Part shown: piece by piece, positions 15,476 to 23,952 of the stretch
How the letters are laid out: each line of letters opens with the position of its first letter
How positions within the stretch are numbered: position 1 is the first letter of the stretch
DNA from: Paraburkholderia bannensis NBRC 103871
GTDB taxonomy: Bacteria; Pseudomonadota; Gammaproteobacteria; Burkholderiales; Burkholderiaceae
Reading direction: 5' to 3'
Assembly: GCF_000685015.1 (NCBI RefSeq)
Contig: NZ_BAYA01000019.1
Span: forward strand, 62,001 to 126,000
DNA: 64,000 bases
Translations under genes and position numbers: made by a program
Notes under the pieces: model-generated
Databases searched by the model: none
What the model was told of the DNA's origin: nothing
The model's input: the letters and a program-made list of their open reading frames with translations, nothing else

Positions 15476-15901
15476 ATGGACATGACTCAAAGCGATAGCC
15501 GCCAAGCGGCGCCCACCGTCACTGCTGCGATCGCGATGGAGCGTCTGCAACAGGCAGGCCTTCAGACCGACGCGCTTTCAGGTTCGACGCCTGCGGCAAA
15601 CACAGCGGGCGTTCCCAGGCTCAACGACGCATTCGAACTGCTGCACGAGCAGGTTCGCCTCGCCAACGACGAATTCGCCGCGTTGTTCAAGATGCTGGAA
15701 CCCCATCTGCCGCGCCACCTCTTTAACAGCGGTTCGCATATCGTGCCCGTGCTCGATGCCGACGCCATCAAGGGCTTCGAGAGCCATCCGTCGCGCGGCC
15801 CGGAATTCAGCCCTACCTATAGCAAGGTGGTCAATGCGGCGGAAGCGGTGAGCCGCATGCGCCGCGGTATCGAACAGATCACGACGCATCTCGTGGTCTG
15901 A
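15476..15901 (+). CDS. hypothetical protein (141 aa)
   Basis: A soluble protein with a disordered, Ala/Thr-rich N-terminus and a helical middle (LNDAFELLHEQVRLANDEFAALFKMLEPHL). The C-terminal helix includes VNAAEAVSRMRRGIEQITTHL. No signal peptide or recognised domain. AGGA lies 8 bases before the ATG; a second ATG two codons later is an alternative. Convergent with the Rap1a-like gene. Confidence 0.6.
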   Translation: MDMTQSDSRQAAPTVTAAIAMERLQQAGLQTDALSGSTPAANTAGVPRLNDAFELLHEQVRLANDEFAALFKMLEPHLPRHLFNSGSHIVPVLDADAIKGFESHPSRGPEFSPTYSKVVNAAEAVSRMRRGIEQITTHLVV

Positions 15902-15912
15902 AAGGCCGCGCC

Positions 15913-16281
15913 CTATTTACAGGGGAAAGCGGCAAGCTGCGCCTTGTAGAGGACGGCCCCGGTCGGTTCGAGCATCTGTTCGAGATGACCCTTCATATAC
16001 GTGAGCACCACGCGCAACTGATCCCTGCGCGTGAAGCCCTGCGGCAGACAGAAACGGGGCCGCTGCTTGTCGATCAGCGTCTGCACCAGCACGCCGTTCG
16101 AATAGCCTGCCAGATACATTGCACAAGCGTTGATATTCTCCTCCCGCTGGCACAGGCCGAAAAAGCCGTCGGCTTGATCGATGGAAACGGCGGCAGGCGG
16201 CGCGGGAGGCGTCTGCGCGACCGCATGGCCCAGGCCGAGCGAAAGTGCAAGCGCACAGGACGCAAGGATGATTTTCTTCAT
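15913..16281 (-). CDS. Rap1a/Tai-like periplasmic protein
   Basis: A 122-aa exported protein. A signal peptide (IILASCALALSLGLGHAVAQ) is followed by a domain with the Rap1a/Tai immunity-family pattern: FGLCQ, CAMYLAGYSNGVL, RFCLPQGF, VVLTYMKGHLEQM and a terminal FPCK. The four cysteines of the mature part would form two disulfides. Known members neutralise type VI secretion peptidoglycan amidases in the periplasm. No effector, VgrG or T6SS gene is adjacent, so this is either an orphan immunity protein or a relative with a housekeeping role. Confidence 0.7.
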   Translation of the reverse strand: MKKIILASCALALSLGLGHAVAQTPPAPPAAVSIDQADGFFGLCQREENINACAMYLAGYSNGVLVQTLIDKQRPRFCLPQGFTRRDQLRVVLTYMKGHLEQMLEPTGAVLYKAQLAAFPCK

Positions 16282-16430
16282 GATGGTTTTGCTCCGGAGT
16301 TGGCCGGCGCAAGCATAGCCTCAGGACTACCAGGCGGGTTTGCCTGCCGTCAAGCCCTGCCCATCGCAATGCAAACAATCAACAATTGACCTCGCTTTCA
16401 CGCTTCCCGCACCGCGCACGCCGACTGTCA

Positions 16431-17555
16431 TCAGAAGAACGTTTGCATACCGATATGCGCGGCAAACTGATGATTGTTGCTGGACGGCATCAGCCCGCCG
16501 ATCCACGCGTTATGCGTGCCCGCCACATCGCCGCTCGTCCATTGATAAGCGGCATCGGTATACAGCATGGTGCGTTTGGAGAGCGAGTATTGCAGCGCCG
16601 TCGTCACCTGCTGGGCGCAATTGTGATCGAGCTGCGCATTGCCCTTGATGTACTGATAGTTCGCACCCAGCCGCCAGAACGGATTGAACGAGTAAAGTCC
16701 GCTGATCTGCCCCACCTGCGCCGTGGCGCCCGTCTGCGTGTTTCTCGTGTACGTGTAGAGCGCACTGGCATAAAGATCGCCAAACGTATTGCCCACGCCC
16801 ACGCCAATATTGCGTATCCCGTCATGGCCGTCGTTCATCGACGCGTAGCGGGTTTCGTTATAGGCCGCCCCCGCACTGAACGTGCCGAAAACATAGTTCA
16901 TCCCGAAGCCAACCGTATTGTTGGCCGACAGGCTGCCCGCCGTATTGCCGAATCCGTACAGCGCGCCAAACCGGAAACCGTCAAACACCGCCGATGTCAC
17001 CTTCACCGAATTCGACACGCGCGTCATGCCAGCGGTCTCGTCGAAGTCGAGCGAGCCGGTCATATTGCCGGGAATCGCCAGCGCTGAAAACGGCCCCTGA
17101 CGCATGTTGAACAAGCCGCCATAAAGGAACGCGCCGTCGAGCCGCGCTGGCGGGAAGAACAGAAAATCGAATAACAGGTTGTACTGCTGGCCAAACGTGA
17201 TCTTGCCGATCCCGTCCTTCTCGATGCCGAGATACGCGCCGCGATTGAAGTCGGCATTTGGGCCGGGAATGCCTGCCCCCGTATCCACGAAGAACTGCGA
17301 TTGCAGGTCGAAGACGGCCCTGTAGCCGCCGCCGAGATCCTCTATGCCGTGCAGTCCCCACAAGCTGGGCGTGTACGCCGAATCCTGCGCGAGAAACGCA
17401 GCGTGGCCGTTCTCATTCGACGCATAGGTGACGCCAACGTCGAGTATGCCGTATAGCGTGACGCTGCTTTGCGCATGCGCGGCAGGAATCATCAAGGCTG
17501 TCGCGGCCGTGCCAAGCAGCGTCGCGATGCGCCATGCCTTTTTCGTCTCTTCCAT
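16431..17555 (-). CDS. Gram-negative porin (OmpC-like, Burkholderia type)
   Basis: A 374-aa outer-membrane trimeric porin. A signal peptide ends in AAHAQ, and the mature protein starts SSVTLYGILDVGVTYASNENG, the typical opening of beta-proteobacterial porins. Further strand motifs are GLHGIEDLGGGYRAVFDLQSQF and FGQQYNLLFD; the chain ends in FF. The start has GGAG upstream (TTGGAGAGACA). It lies downstream of and on the same strand as the aromatic-degradation operon and could serve it, but 120 bp with no obvious link separate them. Confidence 0.9.
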   Translation of the reverse strand: MEETKKAWRIATLLGTAATALMIPAAHAQSSVTLYGILDVGVTYASNENGHAAFLAQDSAYTPSLWGLHGIEDLGGGYRAVFDLQSQFFVDTGAGIPGPNADFNRGAYLGIEKDGIGKITFGQQYNLLFDFLFFPPARLDGAFLYGGLFNMRQGPFSALAIPGNMTGSLDFDETAGMTRVSNSVKVTSAVFDGFRFGALYGFGNTAGSLSANNTVGFGMNYVFGTFSAGAAYNETRYASMNDGHDGIRNIGVGVGNTFGDLYASALYTYTRNTQTGATAQVGQISGLYSFNPFWRLGANYQYIKGNAQLDHNCAQQVTTALQYSLSKRTMLYTDAAYQWTSGDVAGTHNAWIGGLMPSSNNHQFAAHIGMQTFF

Positions 17556-17676
17556 TGTCTCTCCAACCTCATTCGTTCGTTATGCGTCTCTAGGGACTCG
17601 AATCGAACATCCAATTTTTGATTTGTATTCCTATGTTTATTGCCCGGCTTAACGCCGGTACCTTGCTCCAGTCTTC

Positions 17677-18066
17677 CTATGCGATGAAACTACGCATCGC
17701 AACCACGCGCCAGCCGTCTTCCGACTGCATCCACACGGCTTCGTAACGGCTCGCAATTGCCAGCACAGCAGGCGTTGCGGCGGCGACACGAACGGTGGCC
17801 GTCATCGTGCCGCTCAACAATGCGAAGCGCTCGCGCACGATAACGTCGCTCACGTCGAGCGACACCGCTTCGTAGCGCATCGCACCGCTTGAGAGCTTCT
17901 CCAGATAGCTCGCACGGCTGTCGCGTCCGCCGGTCGAATGGATATAGACAAGCGCCTCGTCAAAAAGCGCTTCAAGCGCCTGCGTATCCGCCGCCAGCAT
18001 CGCCAGCCGGCGCTGTTCTTCCAGCGCGTGAATGCATTTCGCGCTTTCCTGACTCGTCATGGTCAT
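17677..18066 (-). CDS. SnoaL/DUF4440-like (NTF2-fold) protein
   Basis: A 129-aa soluble protein with the NTF2-like cone fold pattern: HALEEQRRLAMLAADTQALEALFDEALVYIHSTGGRDSRASYLEKLSSG, then a beta-rich C-terminal half ending EDGWRVVAMRSFIA. Members act as isomerases, dehydratases or hydrolases, or as non-catalytic partners. Located 51 bp downstream of the BKACE gene and on the same strand, so probably the last gene of the aromatic operon, where it may handle an intermediate. Confidence 0.7.
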   Translation of the reverse strand: MTMTSQESAKCIHALEEQRRLAMLAADTQALEALFDEALVYIHSTGGRDSRASYLEKLSSGAMRYEAVSLDVSDVIVRERFALLSGTMTATVRVAAATPAVLAIASRYEAVWMQSEDGWRVVAMRSFIA

Positions 18067-18117
18067 GTCCCTGTCACTATGCGCGCCACGCTTAACAGCG
18101 CATGGCGCGCAGCCTCC

Positions 18118-19047
18118 TTAAAGCCGCGTCTTGTCGCGCCCCTTGAGACCCAGCATCTGTCGCGCTTCGTCGGGCGTCGCGATCTCAAAGCCCAGACGCG
18201 TGAGCACGTCGCGGATCAGCTCGACCTGCTCGGCGTTGGACGTCGCGAGCTTGCCCGGCCCGATCGACAGCGAGTCTTCCAGCCCCACGCGCACGTTGCC
18301 GCCCATCAGCGCCGCCTGCGTGATGAGCGGCATCTGGTTGCGCCCCGCGCCCAGCACCGACCATTGATACGTGTCGCCAAACAGCTTGTCGGCGATACGT
18401 TTCATGTGCACGAGGTTCTCCGGATCGGCGCCGATGCCGCCCAGGATCCCCAGCACGAATTGCAGGAAGATCGGCCCCTTCACGAGCCCACGATCGACGA
18501 AGTGCTTGAGGTTGTACAGATGCCCCACGTCATAGCACTCGAATTCGAAGCGCGTGCCATGCGCCTGCCCGAGCCGCGTAAACACGTCCTCGATATCGGC
18601 GAAGGTATTGCGGAAGATCGCGCGGCGCGTGCCCTCGATATAGTCGCGCTCCCACTCGTGCTTGAAGGTCTTGAGCTTGTCGAGCACCGGAAACACCGCG
18701 AAGTTCAGCGAGCCCATATTGCACGAGGCCATTTCCGCCGATACGTCGATGGCGGCGGCCAGGCGCTCGTCCAGCGTCATGCTGACCGCGCCGCCGGTCG
18801 TGATGTTGATGACCGCGTCGGTGGCTGCGTGAATGCGCGGCAGGAAGCGTCGATACGCAGCGGGATCGAACGCAGGGCGACCGTCCTCTGGATTGCGCGC
18901 ATGGAGATGCAGGATTGCCGCGCCCGCCTTCGCGGCGTCGATGGCCTGCTGCGCGATTTCATCGGGCGTGACGGGCAGATACGGCGACATGCTCGGCGTG
19001 TGAATGGAGCCGGTAATCGCGCAGGTGATGATGACTTTACGTGCCAT
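18118..19047 (-). CDS. beta-keto acid cleavage enzyme (BKACE, DUF849)
   Basis: A 309-aa TIM-barrel enzyme. Known family members (Kce and relatives) use Zn2+ and acetyl-CoA (or another acyl-CoA) to cleave beta-keto acids into acetoacetate and a new CoA ester. The Zn ligand motif HLHAR (in AAILHLHARNPEDGRPAFDP) is present, as is the conserved Glu in VRVGLEDSL. GGAG precedes the ATG. It lies 19 bp downstream of the FAH-family gene. In this operon it would act on a beta-keto acid released from ring-cleavage products; the exact substrate is unknown. Confidence 0.85.
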   Translation of the reverse strand: MARKVIITCAITGSIHTPSMSPYLPVTPDEIAQQAIDAAKAGAAILHLHARNPEDGRPAFDPAAYRRFLPRIHAATDAVINITTGGAVSMTLDERLAAAIDVSAEMASCNMGSLNFAVFPVLDKLKTFKHEWERDYIEGTRRAIFRNTFADIEDVFTRLGQAHGTRFEFECYDVGHLYNLKHFVDRGLVKGPIFLQFVLGILGGIGADPENLVHMKRIADKLFGDTYQWSVLGAGRNQMPLITQAALMGGNVRVGLEDSLSIGPGKLATSNAEQVELIRDVLTRLGFEIATPDEARQMLGLKGRDKTRL

Positions 19048-19066
19048 GTCGATTCTCCGCGTCCAA

Positions 19067-19936
19067 TTAAACCGGCTCGGCCACGACGACGTTTTCGATA
19101 TGCCCCACGCCGTCGATTTCCACGCGCAGCACGTCGCCGATACTCAGGAAACGCGGCGGCTTGTGCGCAGCGCCCACGCCCGAAGGCGTGCCGGTCGCGA
19201 GCACGTCGCCGGGTTCGAGCGTCATCACGGTCGACAGATACGCAATCTGCTGCCATACGTTGAAGATCATTTCGCCCGTGCGCACTTCCTGGCGGCATTC
19301 GCCGTTCACGAACATGCGCATCTGCAGCGCGTGCGGATCGGCGATTTCGTCAGGCGTGACGATCCACGGGCCAAACGGGCCATGCGTGTTGAACGACTTG
19401 CCGAGCATCATCGTCGGCGAGCGCATCTGCCAGTCGCGCACCGATACGTCGTTGCACACCACATAGCCCGCGATCACCGAAGCGGCCTCTTCCTCCGATA
19501 CATGGCGGCAGCGGCGGCCAATCACGACACCCAGTTCCGCCTCGTAGTCGAGCTTGTCCGAGACCTTCGGCATATGCACGGGATCGAATGGCCCGTTCAC
19601 GCACGAGACCTGCTTGTTGAACCAGACCTGGCTGTCCGGTACCTGGATGCCCGCCGCGCGCGCCTCTTCCACGTGACGGCGATAGTTCATGCCGATGGCC
19701 AGGAACTTCGACGGATTGGGCACCGGCGCGTCGAGGCGAACATCGGCGAGCGGCCAGGTCACGGCCTGCTCAAGACGCACGTCGCGCGCGCGCTGCATCA
19801 GCGCAGGGCCGCCTTGAAGCAGTTCGAGCATCGTGCGCGGCAGCGCGGGATCGCTCGCGGGCAAATCGATCACCTGCTGGCCTTCGACCTTGCCGATCGA
19901 GCAATAGCCGCGGCTCTGGAAAGTAACGAGTTTCAT
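19067..19936 (-). CDS. fumarylacetoacetate hydrolase (FAH) family protein
   Basis: A 289-aa enzyme of the FAH superfamily: hydrolases, decarboxylases or hydratases that act on ring-cleavage products using Mg2+. Seen are FLAIGMNYRRHVEEA, DYEAELGVVIGRRCR (acidic metal ligands), NDVSVRDWQMR, GKSFNTHGPFGPWIVTPDEI and GDVLATGTPSGVG, all typical. It is preceded by the dioxygenase gene, so its substrate is likely the cleaved aromatic acid. Start at 19936 with GGA upstream. Confidence 0.9.
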   Translation of the reverse strand: MKLVTFQSRGYCSIGKVEGQQVIDLPASDPALPRTMLELLQGGPALMQRARDVRLEQAVTWPLADVRLDAPVPNPSKFLAIGMNYRRHVEEARAAGIQVPDSQVWFNKQVSCVNGPFDPVHMPKVSDKLDYEAELGVVIGRRCRHVSEEEAASVIAGYVVCNDVSVRDWQMRSPTMMLGKSFNTHGPFGPWIVTPDEIADPHALQMRMFVNGECRQEVRTGEMIFNVWQQIAYLSTVMTLEPGDVLATGTPSGVGAAHKPPRFLSIGDVLRVEIDGVGHIENVVVAEPV

Positions 19937-19989
19937 GTCGATCCTTCTGAATCAATTTAAAAAATGAACACGGTGGCGGCGTGATTGCG

Positions 19990-20931
19990 TCACTTATCCT
20001 GTTCGGAGTTCTCAATAAACACAGCTGGCAGGTCAGGGCCCCACAGATACATGCCGTCCTCCGGCGCGTGATCTTCTGCCACCCAGTCCACCGAGGCCGG
20101 AATGAAATCCATCGTCGCGCTGTATTCCGAGAAACTGCCCCACGGATCCTGTACGTAATAAAAATAATTCGAGCCCAGCACGTGGCGTCCCACGCCCCAG
20201 CCGGTGCGATAGCCCGCCGAGGCCATCTGCATGTAACCGAGGCCCACATCCTCGACGGTCGGCACGTCCCAGCTCAGGTGATGCAGCGCCGGGCCGGAAT
20301 TCATCGCGAAGGCAAACAGGTGGTGATCGCCGCCGTGCGGCGCGTGCAGGAAGGCCACGCCGTCGCCGGATCGATCCGAAAGCCGCAGTCCCAGCACGCG
20401 CTCGCAGAATGCAATCTGCGTGGGCACGCTGGAGGTCGCAAAAGCAATGTGCGAAAGACGCTCGGGCTGCACCTTCGCGGTGTGGCGGCGATACGGCGCG
20501 CAACGCACTCCGTTTTCGGGCAATGCGGGCTGACGATGATTCGCCTCGTCCAGCGTGGTTTTCACGCCAGCGCGAATCTGCAAGGCGATGCCATCGGGAT
20601 TGCGCAGCCAGAATCCAGCGGTATCCGCGCCTGGCGGCGGCGCGATGAATTCCGCACCGGCTTCGTGCGCACGCGTCTTCAACGCATCCAGTTCGTCCTC
20701 GAAGCAATGCAGCGTCACCGAATCGAAACGCTTGCGCGCGCCTTCGCGCAAGCGCCCCCATACATGCGGCGAGCCAGCCGTGCGGATCAGCAGGCCACCT
20801 GCGCCATCGGGCTGCACGTCGAGTCCGAAGGCGGTATAGAAGCGCTGTGCATCGTCGAGCGACGGCACCGTCATGCCAAATTCGCCGATGGAATGAATGC
20901 CGAGGCGGTCGTGCCGGCGGGTGTGGGTCAT
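19990..20931 (-). CDS. extradiol ring-cleavage dioxygenase (two-domain VOC type)
   Basis: A 313-aa type I extradiol dioxygenase-like protein. Two VOC domains are visible: residues about 12-130 (IGEFGMTVPSLDDAQRFYTAFGLDV) and 150-290. The second keeps the likely Fe2+ ligands: His in RLSHIAFATSS, His in ALHHLSWDVPT and Glu in WGSFSEYSATMDF. It probably opens a catechol or gentisate-like ring made by the adjacent hydroxylase. The start at 20931 has AGGAG upstream. It follows the hydroxylase gene by 19 bp. Confidence 0.8.
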   Translation of the reverse strand: MTHTRRHDRLGIHSIGEFGMTVPSLDDAQRFYTAFGLDVQPDGAGGLLIRTAGSPHVWGRLREGARKRFDSVTLHCFEDELDALKTRAHEAGAEFIAPPPGADTAGFWLRNPDGIALQIRAGVKTTLDEANHRQPALPENGVRCAPYRRHTAKVQPERLSHIAFATSSVPTQIAFCERVLGLRLSDRSGDGVAFLHAPHGGDHHLFAFAMNSGPALHHLSWDVPTVEDVGLGYMQMASAGYRTGWGVGRHVLGSNYFYYVQDPWGSFSEYSATMDFIPASVDWVAEDHAPEDGMYLWGPDLPAVFIENSEQDK

Positions 20932-20950
20932 CTGCGTCTCCTGTGTGTGA

Positions 20951-22513
20951 TTAGTGCATCGCTTCGCGCCACGCATCGACGAGCGCATCGAGCGACTGCG
21001 CATCGCGCGCCGCGCCAAAGCTGTAGAAGTCGGGGCGCACCAGCACGGCTGCTGCCTCATGCTTCGCGAGGTAACCGGCATAGACGCCTTGCACGTCGAC
21101 AAAGCCGCCTGCGCCGAAATGCGTGACGATCGCGCCCTGCTCCTGCAACGCCTGTCGATTAGCATGACTAATCGAGTCGAGCACGGCTTGATTGCTGGCC
21201 ACCAATGCGAAACGTACGCCAAACACATCGTCGAACAGGCCGCGTCGGCCGTTGAATTCGACGAGTCCTTGCGGCGTCAGCCAGCCGCTGCCCGACGCGT
21301 GCGCATCGTAGAGGCCAGCGCCCAGGCGCGGTTGCGGCGCGTCCGGCGCGGTAAAGCCTGGCGTCGCCTGAGCGGCCAGCATCTCGCGGTCGCGCGCGGC
21401 AGCCGCCTGCGGATCGGTGATGCAAATGACCTTGCCCAGCGAGATTGAAAAATCGATGATTTCGCGCACGTGATTGCAGCGCTCCGGGCCGTAGCTGTCG
21501 AGCAGCGCGTCGCCCGCCTTGCCGCGCAAGATCGCATCCAGCCGCCAGCCCAGCGCGGCAGCGTCGCGCAGGCCGCTGCACATGCCCTGTCCGGCGAACG
21601 GCGGCATCAGATGCGCAGCATCGCCCGCCAGCACGACGCGGCCCGCGCACCAGTCCTTCGCCCAGCGCCCGCGAAACGTGTAGACGGCGTGGCGCTCCAG
21701 TTCGGCGTTCTGCGGCGTGACGTCCCAGCGCGCCAGCAGATCCCACGCCACCGCATCCTGGTTCATCTGCTGCGCGGTTTCACCCGGCAGCAGCATGAAT
21801 TCCCAGCGGCGTCGCCCCGGGCCGCCCGGCACGATGGTGGTCGGGCGCGCGGGATCGCACAGTTGCCACGTCTTCGGCGTCCATTCGCGCGCCGTGAGCG
21901 GCTTCACGTCCACCACCAGCCAGTCGAACGCAAAACCCAGGTCTTCGAATTCAATGCCCAGCGCCTGGCGCACCATCGAATTCGCGCCATCGGCGCCCAC
22001 TACATAGCGCGCGTGGATCGTGGCGCGCTCGCCGCCCGCATGCCACTTGCCCTCGACCAGCCGCCCCGCTTCGATATTCAGGCGCACGCCGTCCGCTTCC
22101 TGATGCAGCGCCGTGGCCGACCAGCCCTGGCGCACCGTCACATTCGGCAGCTGCTTGACGTGCCGGTCGAGCACGCGCTCCAGTTCAGGCTGCGAGAACA
22201 TCGTCGACACCGGCCAGCCGCTCGGGCCGTTGCCGCCCCACTGGAAATCCATCAACAGTTCGTGATTCGCGTTGCGCCACTGATAGCGGTCGGTGATCTC
22301 GGCGATGCTGTTGATATCATGGACGACCCCGCAGCCCTGAAAGATGCGCGCGATCTCGTGGTCGAAGTGAACCGCGCGCGGCAGCGGGTAAAGATTGGGC
22401 CAACGCTCGACCACGGCCACGCTGTGCCCCGCGCGGGCGAGCATGAGCGCGAGCAACTGGCCGGTTGGGCCGTAGCCGACGATTGCGACGTCGACGCTCT
22501 GGTCTGCCTCCAT
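20951..22513 (-). CDS. FAD-dependent aromatic hydroxylase (MhpA/PheA-like)
   Basis: A 520-aa flavoprotein monooxygenase. The dinucleotide motif VAIVGYGPTGQLLALMLARAG is at residues 9-29 and the second FAD motif GRVVLAGDAAHLMPPFAGQGMCSGLRDA near residue 280. A C-terminal thioredoxin-like domain is typical of the MhpA/TfdB branch. It would hydroxylate a phenolic acid to a diol using NAD(P)H and O2. It is the first gene of a five-gene operon and is divergent from a TetR regulator. GGAG precedes the ATG. Confidence 0.9.
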   Translation of the reverse strand: MEADQSVDVAIVGYGPTGQLLALMLARAGHSVAVVERWPNLYPLPRAVHFDHEIARIFQGCGVVHDINSIAEITDRYQWRNANHELLMDFQWGGNGPSGWPVSTMFSQPELERVLDRHVKQLPNVTVRQGWSATALHQEADGVRLNIEAGRLVEGKWHAGGERATIHARYVVGADGANSMVRQALGIEFEDLGFAFDWLVVDVKPLTAREWTPKTWQLCDPARPTTIVPGGPGRRRWEFMLLPGETAQQMNQDAVAWDLLARWDVTPQNAELERHAVYTFRGRWAKDWCAGRVVLAGDAAHLMPPFAGQGMCSGLRDAAALGWRLDAILRGKAGDALLDSYGPERCNHVREIIDFSISLGKVICITDPQAAAARDREMLAAQATPGFTAPDAPQPRLGAGLYDAHASGSGWLTPQGLVEFNGRRGLFDDVFGVRFALVASNQAVLDSISHANRQALQEQGAIVTHFGAGGFVDVQGVYAGYLAKHEAAAVLVRPDFYSFGAARDAQSLDALVDAWREAMH

Positions 22514-22592
22514 GTGTTCTCCGGATTAGGATTTTGTTCGGGTTTGGCTTTGAGCCTCGTCCAACGGCTTTTTTTAAAAATGACATTTCTGT

Positions 22593-22611
22593 ACAATTCG
22601 GACTGTATTGT
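22593..22611. promoter_or_regulatory. candidate TetR operator
   Basis: ACAAT (22593-22597) and ATTGT (22607-22611) form an inverted repeat with a 9-bp centre in the divergent region between the hydroxylase operon and the TetR gene. It is flanked by a wider TGACA...TGTCA symmetry. Position and size suit a TetR site controlling both directions. Confidence 0.45.
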
Positions 22612-22635
22612 CAACTTGATAAGATCATCAATTCA

Positions 22636-23400
22636 ATGGGGGAAACCCGAGGTGCAGCCGTGACGGCCAGGCAAGCAAAATCGGCCAGGGCGGCCAAACC
22701 CGCGCCGGAGCTGGAAAAACAGGAGAAAGAGGATCACCGCATCCGCACGGGCGCCGTGCGCCGCGAGGCCACGCGCCGCAAGATGCTGAGCGCGGCGGTT
22801 AGCGTGTTCGCGCAAAAGGGCCCGGACGCCGCCTCGATCGACGATTTCATCGCGGCGGCCGGCGTCGCGCGCGGCACGTTCTACAACTACTTCAAGACCA
22901 CGACGGAGTTGCTGGACGCCGTGACGTCGGAGTTGAGCGACGAGGTGATCGCGGGCATCGAAATGTGCGTCGAGAACATCGACAATCCGGTCGAGCGCAT
23001 CTGGCTCGGCTGCCAGACCTATGTGCAGGTGGCGCTCACGCATCCCGAGTGGGGAGCGTTCATCACGCGGACAGGCATACGCGGCAACGCGAGCGGGCGC
23101 TTGACGGACATTTATCTGCCGCGCGACCTGGAGGCGGCGCGCGAGCGCGGCATCGCCCATTTCGACAACACGCGCGCGGCAAAGGACCTGGTGATCGGTG
23201 CGATTTACCAGAGCATCGAAACGGTGCTGTCTGGCGCGGCGTCGAGCGAGCATCCGCGCGCGGTCATGAAACTCGCGCTGGGCGCGCTGGGGGTGAAGGC
23301 TGCATTGCTCACGACGCTGGAAAAGCGGCCCTTGCCGGAACTGGAGTTGCCTGACGGGCTGAAATCGCTGGAAGCGGCGTCGTCGAGAGCGCGGGCTTAA
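22636..23400 (+). CDS. TetR-family transcriptional regulator
   Basis: A 254-aa regulator. After a basic, disordered N-terminus of about 45 residues comes the TetR DNA-binding domain: RKMLSAAVSVFAQKGPDAASIDDFIAAAGVARGTFYNYFKTTTELLDAVT. The C-terminal ligand domain is helical. GTG at 22660 has a better ribosome binding site (GAGGTG) than the ATG at 22636 and may be the true start. Divergent from the aromatic operon, which it probably represses until a substrate-derived ligand appears. Its end overlaps the convergent Fur-family gene by 4 bp. Confidence 0.9.
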   Translation: MGETRGAAVTARQAKSARAAKPAPELEKQEKEDHRIRTGAVRREATRRKMLSAAVSVFAQKGPDAASIDDFIAAAGVARGTFYNYFKTTTELLDAVTSELSDEVIAGIEMCVENIDNPVERIWLGCQTYVQVALTHPEWGAFITRTGIRGNASGRLTDIYLPRDLEAARERGIAHFDNTRAAKDLVIGAIYQSIETVLSGAASSEHPRAVMKLALGALGVKAALLTTLEKRPLPELELPDGLKSLEAASSRARA

Positions 23401-23936
23401 GCGTTCGTACTGTTCGCACCGCCCGAATCGATTGATTCGAGCGAGTTGGCCGCAGCGGCGCAGCCCGCGCATTGGTAGTAGATCGTGAGCGGCTGCGGCA
23501 GGCTGCCGATAGCGGCGGCGTTCTGCGACGCAAGGCGAATACGGTCGAGCACGCCGTCGTCCATGATCGCGTGGCGCCGCTCGCATTCGCGGCACACGAG
23601 TTCATGCACGGCCGACCCGCTTGGCTTTTGCAGCGACACGTAGGCCGCGCGTGCGCCGGTATGGCCCGCGACCCACTGGCGGCTCACCACGCCCGCTTTC
23701 TCGAACTCCACGAGCGTGCGATAGATCGTGGCCTTGCTCATGCTCTTGCGCTTCAGGATGATGTGGCGAAACAGCGCCTCGCCGTTGACAGGGCGGTCGA
23801 AGCCGCTGAGCAGCGCCAGCACATGCCGCCGCGCCCGGGTCGCATTGAGTCCTCTCGCACGCAGGAAAGCACACACCGCCGCATCATCCATCGCAGGATC
23901 ATCGGCGGCGGCTTCCTTCAGTTCGTCTTGTTCCAT
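23397..23936 (-). CDS. Fur-family metalloregulator (Fur/Zur/PerR-like)
   Basis: A 179-aa Fur-family protein. The winged helix is VCAFLRARGLNATRARRHVLALLSGFDRPVNGEALFRHIILKRKSMSKATIYRTLVEFEKAGVV. The dimerisation domain has two CxxC-type pairs (CREC and CAGC) that would hold structural Zn. The histidine-rich HHDH segment of iron-sensing Fur is absent; the sequence there is VHELVCRECERRH. This suggests a Zur-like or other sensor. It has a C-terminal extension of about 25 residues. It lies downstream of the phosphopantetheinyl transferase gene on the same strand. Confidence 0.85.
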   Translation of the reverse strand: MEQDELKEAAADDPAMDDAAVCAFLRARGLNATRARRHVLALLSGFDRPVNGEALFRHIILKRKSMSKATIYRTLVEFEKAGVVSRQWVAGHTGARAAYVSLQKPSGSAVHELVCRECERRHAIMDDGVLDRIRLASQNAAAIGSLPQPLTIYYQCAGCAAAANSLESIDSGGANSTNA

Positions 23937-23952
23937 GGTGCGCGCATTTTAG

